From the NCBI GenBank assembly GCA_030631415.1, contig DAOVLE010000144.1, positions 1-13,785 of the forward strand: a stretch of DNA of 13,785 bases. The letters run 5' to 3'. This DNA is from JAAEQG01 sp023133475. Its GTDB lineage: Bacteria > Planctomycetota > Phycisphaerae > UBA1845. Shown piece after piece: positions 6,553 through 12,653 of the stretch (its first letter is position 1; each line of letters opens with the position of its first letter). The notes beneath the pieces are model-generated. The model was not told where the DNA came from and searched no databases. It saw only the letters and a list, made by a program, of their open reading frames with translations. A program made the translations under genes and the position numbers.

Positions 6553-6603
6553 AAGGTGTCAGGATGATTTTCTTGAGAACACGAAAAATCATCCCGACAC
6601 CTT
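6553..6603. repeat. 19-bp inverted repeat AAGGTGTCAGGATGATTTT
   Basis: Arms 6553-6571 and 6585-6603 are reverse complements with one mismatch and a 13-nt loop. The element sits between two co-directional small genes, where it could attenuate or terminate the upstream transcript. GGTGTCAGGA-type arms are also reminiscent of REP palindromes linked to Y1 transposases, though no such transposase is in the window. Confidence 0.85.
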
Positions 6604-6626
6604 TCCTGACTATCGAGTGTTTGTAC

Positions 6627-7130
6627 CTATTGATAAGGGAACTCCACGAGCCCGTTGGCACGTCTAATTCCAGAATCCTTCTCTATAATCTCTACAAGTT
6701 CATTACAGGCATATACTCTACCGTCCAACATCAAGACATTGAACCTGCATTCGGGCGCCCCAGGCGGCGGATCGTAGCTCTCAATCATTATAATTAAGTC
6801 CGCGGGCAGACTGGTCGTCGGTACAGGCCTATACTGGCGAATTACTCGAACACCTCTCTCCGGTTCCATGAAATCCGCATCGGCCACAGACAGCAATCCA
6901 AAGTCATTCAATTCTTGTAAACTTTGTGGGAGTTTGGAGTCATGTTTAAGAGCATACACAAGTATTCTTTTGCCGATTGCCATCAGTTCCTCTTGTCTTT
7001 CTGATGCCCAACGACTTAGATTCGCCTGGGCGAGGAAACTAGCATAACAACTGAGAAACCAATAAACCGCACTCCCAAGGAGAACTAAGACTGCAATTAA
7101 GTATCTCCTTTTCCAGAATACTGCAACCAT
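6627..7130 (-). CDS. Membrane-anchored protein, function unknown, pseudopilin-like tail
   Basis: This is a 167-residue protein that I do not recognise with certainty. It has a positively charged start (MVAVFWKRR), one hydrophobic anchor at about residues 10-32, and then a soluble domain predicted to lie outside the cytoplasm. A helical segment (ASERQEELMAIGKRILVYA) and the phrase KLPQSLQELNDFGLL recall the helix and loop following the anchor in pseudopilin-like planctomycete proteins. NVLMLDGRVYACNE near the C-terminus resembles the DG-containing tail of those proteins, but there is no prepilin peptidase site (Gly-Phe-Thr-Leu-Ile-Glu type) at the start. The DNA is visibly lower in GC than neighbouring genes, suggesting an accessory origin. 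The Shine-Dalgarno sequence is weak. The gene probably reads on towards the zinc-ribbon gene at 6028-6531. Confidence 0.7.
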   Translation of the reverse strand: MVAVFWKRRYLIAVLVLLGSAVYWFLSCYASFLAQANLSRWASERQEELMAIGKRILVYALKHDSKLPQSLQELNDFGLLSVADADFMEPERGVRVIRQYRPVPTTSLPADLIIMIESYDPPPGAPECRFNVLMLDGRVYACNELVEIIEKDSGIRRANGLVEFPYQ

Positions 7131-7163
7131 GTCGTTACACTTTCATATGCTACCTTGTGGCGG

Positions 7164-7378
7164 CGGCGGGTGGCATGGTCAAGGGCCACCCTCGATAACG
7201 TTACGATTTGCACGATGACCTTTCGAGGTGGCCCTTGACCATGTTCGGCGCCGCACGCTTTCGCGCAGCGTGTACATGGCCAAGCTCCATCTTACGCTAC
7301 AGCCTATGTCTCCGTCCGTGAAACAGGGTCACCTTATGGCAGTCTATCATCGGAGACGCTTGGCCATGCCACCCGCCG
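7164..7378. repeat. 215-bp structured element with nested inverted repeats
   Basis: The ends are perfect 15-bp inverted repeats: CGGCGGGTGGCATGG (7164-7178) and CCATGCCACCCGCCG (7364-7378). Inside are two hairpins. Hairpin A is 7174-7195 (CATGGTCAAGGGCCACC...) with 7223-7243, 21 bp with one bulge. Hairpin B is 7275-7285 (CATGGCCAAGC) with 7358-7368, continued by GTCTCCG (7309-7315) with CGGAGAC (7351-7357). The outer and inner stems overlap, so alternative folds are possible. It has no coding region and could be a MITE-like unit or a structured RNA. Confidence 0.7.
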
Positions 7379-7384
7379 GCTAAT

Positions 7385-7462
7385 AAGTCCAAAGTCCCTG
7401 GTCCAAAGTCCAAAGTCAGAGACCAGCGGGACTTTGGACCTTGGACCTTGGACTTTGGACTT
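7385..7462. repeat. Inverted array of GTCCAAA heptamers
   Basis: The left arm 7385-7417 is made of GTCCAAA/GTCCCTG heptads and the right arm 7430-7462 of the reverse complement TTTGGAC/CTTGGAC heptads. The 33-bp arms pair with only a few mismatches around a 12-nt loop. The same heptamer forms a direct array at 12323-12367. Confidence 0.88.
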
Positions 7463-7470
7463 GTCCCCGG

Positions 7471-7513
7471 TTGGTGGGTTCCACCTCGCTCCGCGAGGTT
7501 CCACCCACCCTAC
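7471..7513. repeat. Variant GTAGGGTGGGTGG repeat touching the acyl-CoA dehydrogenase stop
   Basis: Read leftwards it starts TAGTAGGGTGGGTGGAACC, so its first G is the last base of the TAG stop codon. It contains a compact hairpin, CCTCGC-TCC-GCGAGG (7484-7498), followed by a second GTTCCACC-like block. It is a diverged member of the GTAGGGCGGG family placed at the same position relative to a stop codon as at purM and etfB. Confidence 0.7.
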
Positions 7514-9276
7514 TAAGCGTCAACCACGGGTGGGCCGGCGATGGCATCGAACTCGTTCAGCGGAGCCTGGTCGCCGCTGCACACCAACTCGATGTCCCGG
7601 CGGATGGTCGGCAACGCAGAGTCGATGAACCGACGGGCAACCAATCGCTTGCGCTGGTTTGTCTCAGCCTGCTGAAGGAACAGGTGGCCTATCAACACCG
7701 CGGTAGCGGCATCGACCATTCTGCGACCGGAAAGGTCCATGTAGTCGTTGCCGCGCTCCTTTACGAAGGTGACGGCTTTCAGCACAAGCTCCCTGCCTTC
7801 GACGAGCTTCTGCTTGAGTTCGTGCAGTAACTTATCTTTGAATTCGTGCTGCTCGAACTTGGCAACATGCTTCTCGAACGCCCCCGAGCAAACCCCGCGA
7901 ACAGCAGCCACGACCTGGAGTTGGCTGGTGCCCTCGTAGATGTTCGTGATCCGCGCGTCGCGGTAGTGGCGCTCGACCGGGTAGTCGGTCATGTAACCCG
8001 AGCCGCCAAGCACCTGGATGGCATCGTAAGCCACCCGGTTGCACATCTCGCTCCCGTAATACTTGCTCATCGGGGTGAGCATGCCGTTAAGACGCTTGAA
8101 TACGCGGGAGTCGGCTTTGCATTGCTTCCTTTCGTCCTTGGAGAGCGTGCGTAGGCCTCGGTCCGCCTCCTCGAGCACCCGCAGGTTGTTGTTCTCGTGG
8201 TCGCAGATGCGGCTGGTCTCGTAGGTCAACGCCCGGGCAGCCTCAATCGCGATCTTCATGTCGGTGACCATCTCCGCCACGGCTGGGAAACGCTCGATGG
8301 AGACCCCGAACTGCTTGCGGGTATGGGCATACTCGCGGGCTACCCGGTACGCCGACTCGGCAATCCCCAAAGACTGAGCGGCGATCCCAACCCGAGCACC
8401 GTTCATCAGGCTCATCACATAGCGGATCAAACCCAACTGACGCTCGCCGATCAGCCTGGCTGGCGCGTCGTCGTAGACCAACTCGCAGGTCGGCGAGCCG
8501 TGGATGCCGAGCTTCTCCTCGAGGTGCCGGACCTTGATCCGCTCCGAGCGCTCCGCCAGGAACAGGCTTAAGCCTCGACCGTCTTTGATGTCCGGCTCGC
8601 TCCGGGCCAGGGTCAGCAGGACATCACCACACCCGTTGGTGATGAAACGCTTGACCCCGTTAAGCCGCCACTGCCCGTCGTCGCCCTGACTGGCTCGCAG
8701 GCTAACCGCCTGCAAATCGCTGCCGGCGTCCGGTTCGGTGAGCACCATGGCTCCGGTCAACTCGCCCCGGGCGAAGCGCGGCAGAAACTCGTCCTTGGTG
8801 GCGTCATCGGCGAAGGCGTTGATCGTCTCGGCGATACCCTGAAGCCCGAAGATGTTCATCAGCGAAGCGTCGGCACGGCTGACCATCTCGATGGCCATCG
8901 TGTAGATCAGGTTCGGGCAATTCAACCCGCCGTACTTGTGCGGCAGAGTGAAGCCCATCAGGTCAGCCTGGGCGAGCACCTTGAGGTTTTCGCGGAGGCC
9001 TTTGCCCAGCGTCACCGTGCCGTCGTCGTTTAGGGTATTGCCGTCGTGGTCCGTCTGTTCCGCCCTGGGGGCGATGAAGTTGGCGGTTATGTCGCCGACG
9101 ATGGCGAGAATCCGCCGGTAGTTGTCGATGGCGTCGGCTTCGTCGCGCGGGGCGCACTCGCTGCCGGGGCCGTCGAGATTGCCAAACCCGTCCTCCTGGA
9201 CCTTGGCGATCTCCGCTAGGTCGATGTGGTCGAACAGGAACTGAATGTCTTGGTTATCCGTGAAGAAGTTCGCCAT
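7513..9276 (-). CDS. Acyl-CoA dehydrogenase, long form with C-terminal extension
   Basis: This FAD enzyme oxidises the alpha-beta bond of an acyl-CoA and hands the electrons to electron-transfer flavoprotein, encoded by the two genes just upstream. Visible landmarks are ADLMGFTLPHKYGG (104-117), the flavin-contacting AMVLTEPDAGSDLQA (176-190), RKQFGVSIERFPAVAEM (320-336), QVLGGSGYMTDYPVERHYRDARI (421-443) and NIYEGTSQLQ with Glu448, the expected catalytic base. At 587 residues it is about 200 longer than the classical 380-residue enzymes. The extra length is an insertion at about 355-400 and a helical C-terminal domain after about 465, as in other long acyl-CoA dehydrogenases. The acyl substrate cannot be told from sequence. 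It starts 6 bp after the etfA stop codon, with no strong Shine-Dalgarno sequence, suggesting coupled translation. Confidence 0.95.
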   Translation of the reverse strand: MANFFTDNQDIQFLFDHIDLAEIAKVQEDGFGNLDGPGSECAPRDEADAIDNYRRILAIVGDITANFIAPRAEQTDHDGNTLNDDGTVTLGKGLRENLKVLAQADLMGFTLPHKYGGLNCPNLIYTMAIEMVSRADASLMNIFGLQGIAETINAFADDATKDEFLPRFARGELTGAMVLTEPDAGSDLQAVSLRASQGDDGQWRLNGVKRFITNGCGDVLLTLARSEPDIKDGRGLSLFLAERSERIKVRHLEEKLGIHGSPTCELVYDDAPARLIGERQLGLIRYVMSLMNGARVGIAAQSLGIAESAYRVAREYAHTRKQFGVSIERFPAVAEMVTDMKIAIEAARALTYETSRICDHENNNLRVLEEADRGLRTLSKDERKQCKADSRVFKRLNGMLTPMSKYYGSEMCNRVAYDAIQVLGGSGYMTDYPVERHYRDARITNIYEGTSQLQVVAAVRGVCSGAFEKHVAKFEQHEFKDKLLHELKQKLVEGRELVLKAVTFVKERGNDYMDLSGRRMVDAATAVLIGHLFLQQAETNQRKRLVARRFIDSALPTIRRDIELVCSGDQAPLNEFDAIAGPPVVDA

Positions 9277-9281
9277 GGTAG

Positions 9282-10310
9282 CTATGCCCGTTCTCTAATG
9301 GCCTGGATCATCATGGGGATGACCTTGTTCAAATCGCCGACGATTCCGTAATGGGCAACCGAGAAGATCGGCGCCTCGCTGTCGCGGTTGATGGCGACGA
9401 TCTTGGCGGATTCCTCCATGCCCGCCCGATGCTGCACCGCCCCGCTGACACCGCAGGCGATGTACAATGCCGGGCGAACGGTGGTGCCGGTTTGGCCGAC
9501 CTGGTGGGCTTTGTCGATGAACCCGCTGTCCACCGCCGCACGCGAAGCACCCACCGCACCGCCGAGAACTCCCGCTAAGTTGCGAATCAACTGGAAGTTC
9601 TCCTTGCTGCCGACCCCGCCACCGCCGGTGACGATGATGCGCGCGGCCTTCAGGTTGACCGCGCGCTTCTCACGATGCCGCTCGATAAGCCGTACAGCCG
9701 AATCGAAATCGTTGTATTCGACCTTCTCGTCAACGATCTCGCCACTCCGCCGCGGATCGTCCTCCCCCAACGGCATGACCCCCTCGCGCACGGTGGCCAT
9801 CTGAGGCCAACGGTCGAAGTTGACAATCGTGGCGATGATATTGCCCCCAAAAGCCGGGCGAATCTGTAGCATCAGGTTCTTGTGCTCGATCTTCGACCGC
9901 GGATCGAGGTAATCGCCGATTTCCAAGGCTGTGCAGTCTGCCGTCAGACCAGCCCGCATCTCCGATGCCACACGCGGAGCCAAGTCTCGGCCCACCGCTG
10001 TCGCACCGTAGATCACGATTTGCGGCTTATGCTTGCTGATCAACTGACACATCACACGGGCGTAGGGTAGCGTCCGATAGTGCTCCAACTGCTTGTCGTC
10101 CACATGGTAGACCTTGTCAGCCCCGTGGGCGATCAGGCGGTGGGACAACTCCCGTCCGTTCCAACCCGGCAGAACAGCAGCCATCCCCACCCCAAGCTGG
10201 TCAGCCAACTGGCGGGCTCTGCCGCACAGCTCGAGTGAAACATCGTTGACGGTTTTGTCTTCCTGCTCGGCGAAAACCCAAACGTCGCCATCTCGGTTAG
10301 GTTCGATCAT
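9282..10310 (-). CDS. etfA: Electron transfer flavoprotein, alpha subunit
   Basis: EtfA carries the electron-shuttling FAD of the ETF heterodimer and passes electrons between acyl-CoA dehydrogenase and a downstream acceptor. The start is set at the ATG at 10310 (342 residues, MIEPNRDGDVWVFAEQED): AAAGGA lies 6 nt before it, and a further 30 in-frame codons upstream merely translate the intergenic palindrome. The C-terminal FAD domain is textbook: GGGGVGSKENF (229-239), GASR (254-257), HQVGQTG (269-275), SGAVQH (289-294), VAINRD and HYGIVGDL at the end. The N-terminal domain has the expected YGATAVGRDLAPRVA segment. The gene lies between etfB (82 bp upstream, with a palindrome in the gap) and the acyl-CoA dehydrogenase (5 bp downstream). 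Whether this ETF is electron-bifurcating cannot be decided by eye. Confidence 0.95.
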   Translation of the reverse strand: MIEPNRDGDVWVFAEQEDKTVNDVSLELCGRARQLADQLGVGMAAVLPGWNGRELSHRLIAHGADKVYHVDDKQLEHYRTLPYARVMCQLISKHKPQIVIYGATAVGRDLAPRVASEMRAGLTADCTALEIGDYLDPRSKIEHKNLMLQIRPAFGGNIIATIVNFDRWPQMATVREGVMPLGEDDPRRSGEIVDEKVEYNDFDSAVRLIERHREKRAVNLKAARIIVTGGGGVGSKENFQLIRNLAGVLGGAVGASRAAVDSGFIDKAHQVGQTGTTVRPALYIACGVSGAVQHRAGMEESAKIVAINRDSEAPIFSVAHYGIVGDLNKVIPMMIQAIRERA

Positions 10311-10316
10311 GGAAAA

Positions 10317-10322
10317 TCCTTT
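10317..10322 (-). promoter_or_regulatory. Ribosome binding site that decides the etfA start
   Basis: On the minus strand AAAGGA stands 6 nt before the ATG at 10310. It rules out the longer reading that begins at 10400 inside the repeat and the etfB end. Confidence 0.8.
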
Positions 10323-10333
10323 AGGAGCTATCA

Positions 10334-10390
10334 GTAGGGCGGGTTTTACCCGCCTTTTTCGTGTTCTGCGGCGGGTGGAACCCGCCCTAC
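10334..10390. repeat. Inverted pair of GTAGGGCGGG palindromes between etfB and etfA
   Basis: Copies at 10334-10354 (variant with TTT for TCC in the centre) and 10370-10390 face each other across 15 nt. The element begins 2 nt after the etfB stop and ends before the etfA ribosome binding site, so it fills the etfB-etfA gap of the operon. It could stabilise the upstream etfB segment of the mRNA or reduce read-through. Confidence 0.9.
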
Positions 10391-10392
10391 GG

Positions 10393-11313
10393 CTATCCAA
10401 ACGTACGATCCTCGATCAACTCGTGAACCATCTCGCGGATGCCGGCTTCGGTCGGGGACACCTCTGTGTGGCCTTCCTTGGTGAGCACGATGGACTGCAC
10501 ACGATGGACCTTCGTGGGTGAGCCGGTCACTCCACACCACCGCAAGTCAGCCTTGACCTTGTCCAGGTCCCACTGCTCCAAGAGCAATTGCCCCATTTTC
10601 AGGGATTCGAGCCGCTTGGCCCATTCCGCTTCCTGCTGCTGCTCGTCGGCGTTTGGCATGGCGGCGACTACGTCCCTTCTGACGCCGTCCATGGTGCGAG
10701 CCCGCTTGTAACGCATGACCCGCCTGGCTCCCGGCGGGCGCGGTTCGTTGGCCAAGTCCGTCACCGTGAACAGCAAGGGCAACTCTGCCTCCAGAATCTC
10801 CCAGCCGTTGCCCACGTTGCGGCGGACCCGAGCCGTCCGGTTGTTCAACTCGACCATCCGCTCGAAGTACGTCACCTGGGCAATGCCCAACTTCTCCGCA
10901 AGCTGCGGGCCGACCTGGGCAGTGTCCCCGTCGATGGCCTGTCTGCCGCAGAAAATGAAATCGTACCGCCCGATGGTCTCGACCGCTCGGCTGAGGATGT
11001 AGCTGGTCGCCAGAGTGTCGCTGGCTGCCGCCCGCCGATCGGTGATGAGCACCGCACGGTCCGCACCACGATAGAGACATTCTCGCAACACCTCACTGGC
11101 GACGGGCGGCCCCATTGTGATAGCCGTCACCGTGCCGCCGTGTTGGTCGCGCAATTCAAGTGCTGCTTCAAGGGCGTTCAGGTCCTCGGGGTTGAAGACC
11201 GCCGGAAGAGCCGCCCGGTTCACCGTGCCCTCGGGCGTCATCGCCTCGCCGGTTATGTTGCTTGTGTCGGGAACCTGTTTGACGCAAACGATAGAGTCGT
11301 AGGCCAATTCCAT
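10393..11313 (-). CDS. etfB: Electron transfer flavoprotein, beta subunit
   Basis: EtfB is the partner of EtfA in the cytoplasmic ETF heterodimer. The start is placed at the ATG at 11313 (306 residues): MELAYDSIVCVKQVPDT aligns with the usual EtfB start, and a promoter at 11365-11393 puts the likely transcription start only about 45 nt upstream. Landmarks are NPEDLNALEAALELRDQ (41-57), ITMGPPVASEVLRECLYRGADRAVLI (about 65-90), CGRQAIDGDTAQVGP (122-136), the nucleotide-binding loop, and RPPGARRVMRYKRA near 192-205. The protein is about 50 residues longer than most EtfBs because of a charged, Glu/Gln-rich segment (about 210-260) before the C-terminus. It is the first gene of etfB-etfA-acyl-CoA dehydrogenase. 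A GTAGGGCGGG palindrome starts 2 nt after its stop codon. Confidence 0.95.
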   Translation of the reverse strand: MELAYDSIVCVKQVPDTSNITGEAMTPEGTVNRAALPAVFNPEDLNALEAALELRDQHGGTVTAITMGPPVASEVLRECLYRGADRAVLITDRRAAASDTLATSYILSRAVETIGRYDFIFCGRQAIDGDTAQVGPQLAEKLGIAQVTYFERMVELNNRTARVRRNVGNGWEILEAELPLLFTVTDLANEPRPPGARRVMRYKRARTMDGVRRDVVAAMPNADEQQQEAEWAKRLESLKMGQLLLEQWDLDKVKADLRWCGVTGSPTKVHRVQSIVLTKEGHTEVSPTEAGIREMVHELIEDRTFG

Positions 11314-11364
11314 ACTCCGTTTTTCCACCCTACCTACATTGGAAATCCGCATTCTGGGGTTAGG

Positions 11365-11393
11365 ACAATAGCCACTGGCACCCGTTGCGTCAA
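11365..11393 (-). promoter_or_regulatory. Predicted sigma-70-type promoter of the etfB-etfA-acyl-CoA dehydrogenase operon
   Basis: Reading leftwards: TTGACG (11388-11393), a 17-nt spacer, then TATTGT (11365-11370). It lies about 50 bp before the chosen etfB start and supports that start over one at 11352 or further upstream. Confidence 0.5.
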
Positions 11394-11400
11394 GCCGATC

Positions 11401-11429
11401 TTGAATGCTCGCACGCTTGCGGTTATACT
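11401..11429 (+). promoter_or_regulatory. Predicted sigma-70-type promoter of the radical SAM gene
   Basis: TTGAAT (11401-11406), a 17-nt spacer and TATACT (11424-11429, five of six consensus bases). Transcription would start near 11436 and give a leader of about 190 nt that includes the palindromic composite at 11475-11606. Its -35 box is 7 bp from the -35 box of the divergent etf promoter. Confidence 0.5.
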
Positions 11430-11474
11430 CCAGGGTTGTGGTATCTTGGGGTAACATGAGGAATGGCAAACGGC

Positions 11475-11606
11475 GTAGGGCGGGTTCCACCCGCCTTCCT
11501 GCTGCTAATCGGCGGCGGGTGGGGGACGGATGGCCGCTCCCTTACGGTCGCGGTACTGATTGGGTTTGAGTTAGTCCCCCGCCGTGGCGGGTGGAACCCG
11601 CCCTAC
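11475..11606. repeat. Composite repeat: palindrome, 45-bp direct repeat, inverted palindrome
   Basis: GTAGGGCGGGTTCC... at 11475-11495 and its exact reverse complement at 11586-11606 enclose copy 2 of the 45-bp direct repeat (11519-11563), itself identical to 2944-2988. The whole 132-bp block lies in the leader of the radical SAM gene, ending 20 bp before its ATG. The remainder of 11314-11626 holds the two promoters and no gene. Confidence 0.9.
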
Positions 11607-11626
11607 AGTCCATCGGCGGACGACAC

Positions 11627-12322
11627 ATGCAACGCTACGCCAGGATCACCGACAAGATTCCACGTGAGATCGTGTTGCTCAAAGGCTTCCCGTGCATCTG
11701 GGGGCGGTGCCGCTTTTGCGATTACATCGACGACAATACCACCGATCAGGCTCTCATCGAGCGGATCGCCAAGCAGGAGTTGGCCAAGGTCACTGGAGAG
11801 TTCAGCCGCCTGGCGGTCATCAACTCCGGCAGCATACAGGAACTGCCCGACTCGGTTTTGCGGATGATCCGGCAGAGGATCGTCGAGACCGGCATCACCG
11901 AGTTGATCTGCGAGTCCTATTGGGCCTACCGGCATCGGTTGGAGCGGGTCCGCGATTTCTTCGGCGTCAAGACCCGCATCACCATCGGCGTGGAGACTTT
12001 CGACGATCGCCTGAGAAACGAGGTGTTGAACAAGAACATGGTTTTTGATTCGCCGCGGGAGGTGGCTGCTGTTACCGACACCATCTGTCTGCTGGTCGGT
12101 TTTGCGGGGCAGACGCATGACACCGTGCGGCGGGACATCGACATCATGCTCGAGCACTTCACCTACGGTTGCGTCAACTTGTTCACGCCCAACCGCAAGT
12201 CCGCCGAGTTGATCGACGAGGCGATCAAACAATGGTTTCGCCGCGAGTACGCTTGGCTCGACGACTATCCGACCGTCGAGGTCTTGTGGGAGAACACCGA
12301 CTTCGGCGTGGGGCAGGCGTGA
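11627..12322 (+). CDS. Small radical SAM protein (CX4CX2C), possibly queuine-lyase-like
   Basis: This is a 231-residue protein with a radical SAM core. Cys23-IWGR-Cys28-RF-Cys31 (CX4CX2C rather than the common CX3CX2C) would bind the [4Fe-4S] cluster used to cleave S-adenosylmethionine. Further core-like elements are VINSGSIQELP (about 64-74), ITIGVETFDDRLRNEVLNKN (about 120-139), LLVGFAGQTHDTVRRDID (about 157-174) and the C-terminal ENTDFGVG. The opening QRYARITDKIPREIVLLKG resembles, from memory, a family of short radical SAM proteins in gut Firmicutes, some of which act in queuine salvage (QueL). I offer that as a hypothesis only. The ATG at 11627 is chosen because a start at 11591 would lie inside the repeat. 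dusB follows on the same strand after 331 bp of repeats. A heptamer array begins directly after the stop. Confidence 0.8.
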   Translation: MQRYARITDKIPREIVLLKGFPCIWGRCRFCDYIDDNTTDQALIERIAKQELAKVTGEFSRLAVINSGSIQELPDSVLRMIRQRIVETGITELICESYWAYRHRLERVRDFFGVKTRITIGVETFDDRLRNEVLNKNMVFDSPREVAAVTDTICLLVGFAGQTHDTVRRDIDIMLEHFTYGCVNLFTPNRKSAELIDEAIKQWFRREYAWLDDYPTVEVLWENTDFGVGQA

Positions 12323-12367
12323 GTCCAAAGTCCAAAGTCCAAGGTCCAAGGTCCAAAGTCCAAAGTC
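12323..12367 (+). repeat. Tandem GTCCAAA/GTCCAAG heptamer array
   Basis: Just over six heptamers (GTCCAAA, GTCCAAA, GTCCAAG, GTCCAAG, GTCCAAA, GTCCAAA, GTC) run on from the base immediately after the radical SAM stop codon. The same heptamer builds the inverted array at 7385-7462. Confidence 0.92.
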
Positions 12368-12374
12368 AACCGGT

Positions 12375-12398
12375 GTCACCGGCGTCCCCGCCGGTGAC
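12375..12398. repeat. Perfect 10-bp hairpin with TCCC loop
   Basis: GTCACCGGCG (12375-12384), TCCC, CGCCGGTGAC (12389-12398). It is GC-rich and stable and lies 53 bp after the radical SAM stop, but no T-run follows, so an intrinsic terminator is not clear. Confidence 0.75.
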
Positions 12399-12424
12399 AG
12401 ATGTAGAACGAGAAATGGAAAATG

Positions 12425-12450
12425 GAAAATGTTGATTTGGCAACGTTTTC
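12425..12450 (+). repeat. Stem-loop module A, copy 2
   Basis: GAAAATGTTG (12425-12434), loop ATTTGG, CAACGTTTTC (12441-12450). The stem is the same as at 5826-5851, including the T-G wobble, but two C-G pairs are replaced by T-A pairs on both sides. GAAAATG-like repeats (12412-12431) lead into it. Confidence 0.75.
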
Positions 12451-12487
12451 AGTTCTTCGTTGCCCAATTCCCCATGTTATCATCCCC

Positions 12488-12600
12488 ATGCTTCACGCTC
12501 CCCGTTGGGGAGCCGCTAAACGCTACGGACCTGTCGCCGCTAAACACACCGGCGCGGTTACGATCACCGCGTTTCTCCATTCTCAATTCTCAATTCCCCC
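12488..12600 (+). repeat. Degenerate dispersed module B, copy 2
   Basis: It contains GCTCCCCGTTGGGGAGC, a short perfect hairpin, then two CGCTAAACRC blocks and a tandem TTCTCAATTCTCAATTC tail (12580-12596). It matches 5740-5816 read on the other strand. Here it follows module A on the same strand; at the first locus it precedes module A and is inverted. The rest of 12323-12653 holds no gene. Confidence 0.55.
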
Positions 12601-12653
12601 ATATACTGTGGGTTCTCGGAGAAAGGGTTCTCAGGTGAGAGAGTGGGGAGATC

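Noticed and set aside
7141..7380. tRNA or known riboswitch in the structured gap
   Set aside because: No anticodon/T-loop pattern or recognisable riboswitch core was seen; the structure is made of long inverted repeats.
10311..10400. Longer etfA beginning at 10400
   Set aside because: The extra 30 codons are Arg-rich translation of the palindromic repeat; a good Shine-Dalgarno sequence and the family start point to 10310.
11314..11490. Longer etfB beginning at 11490 or 11352
   Set aside because: The extension covers the predicted promoter and part of a repeat and has no EtfB similarity; MELAYDSIVCVKQVPDT is the natural start.
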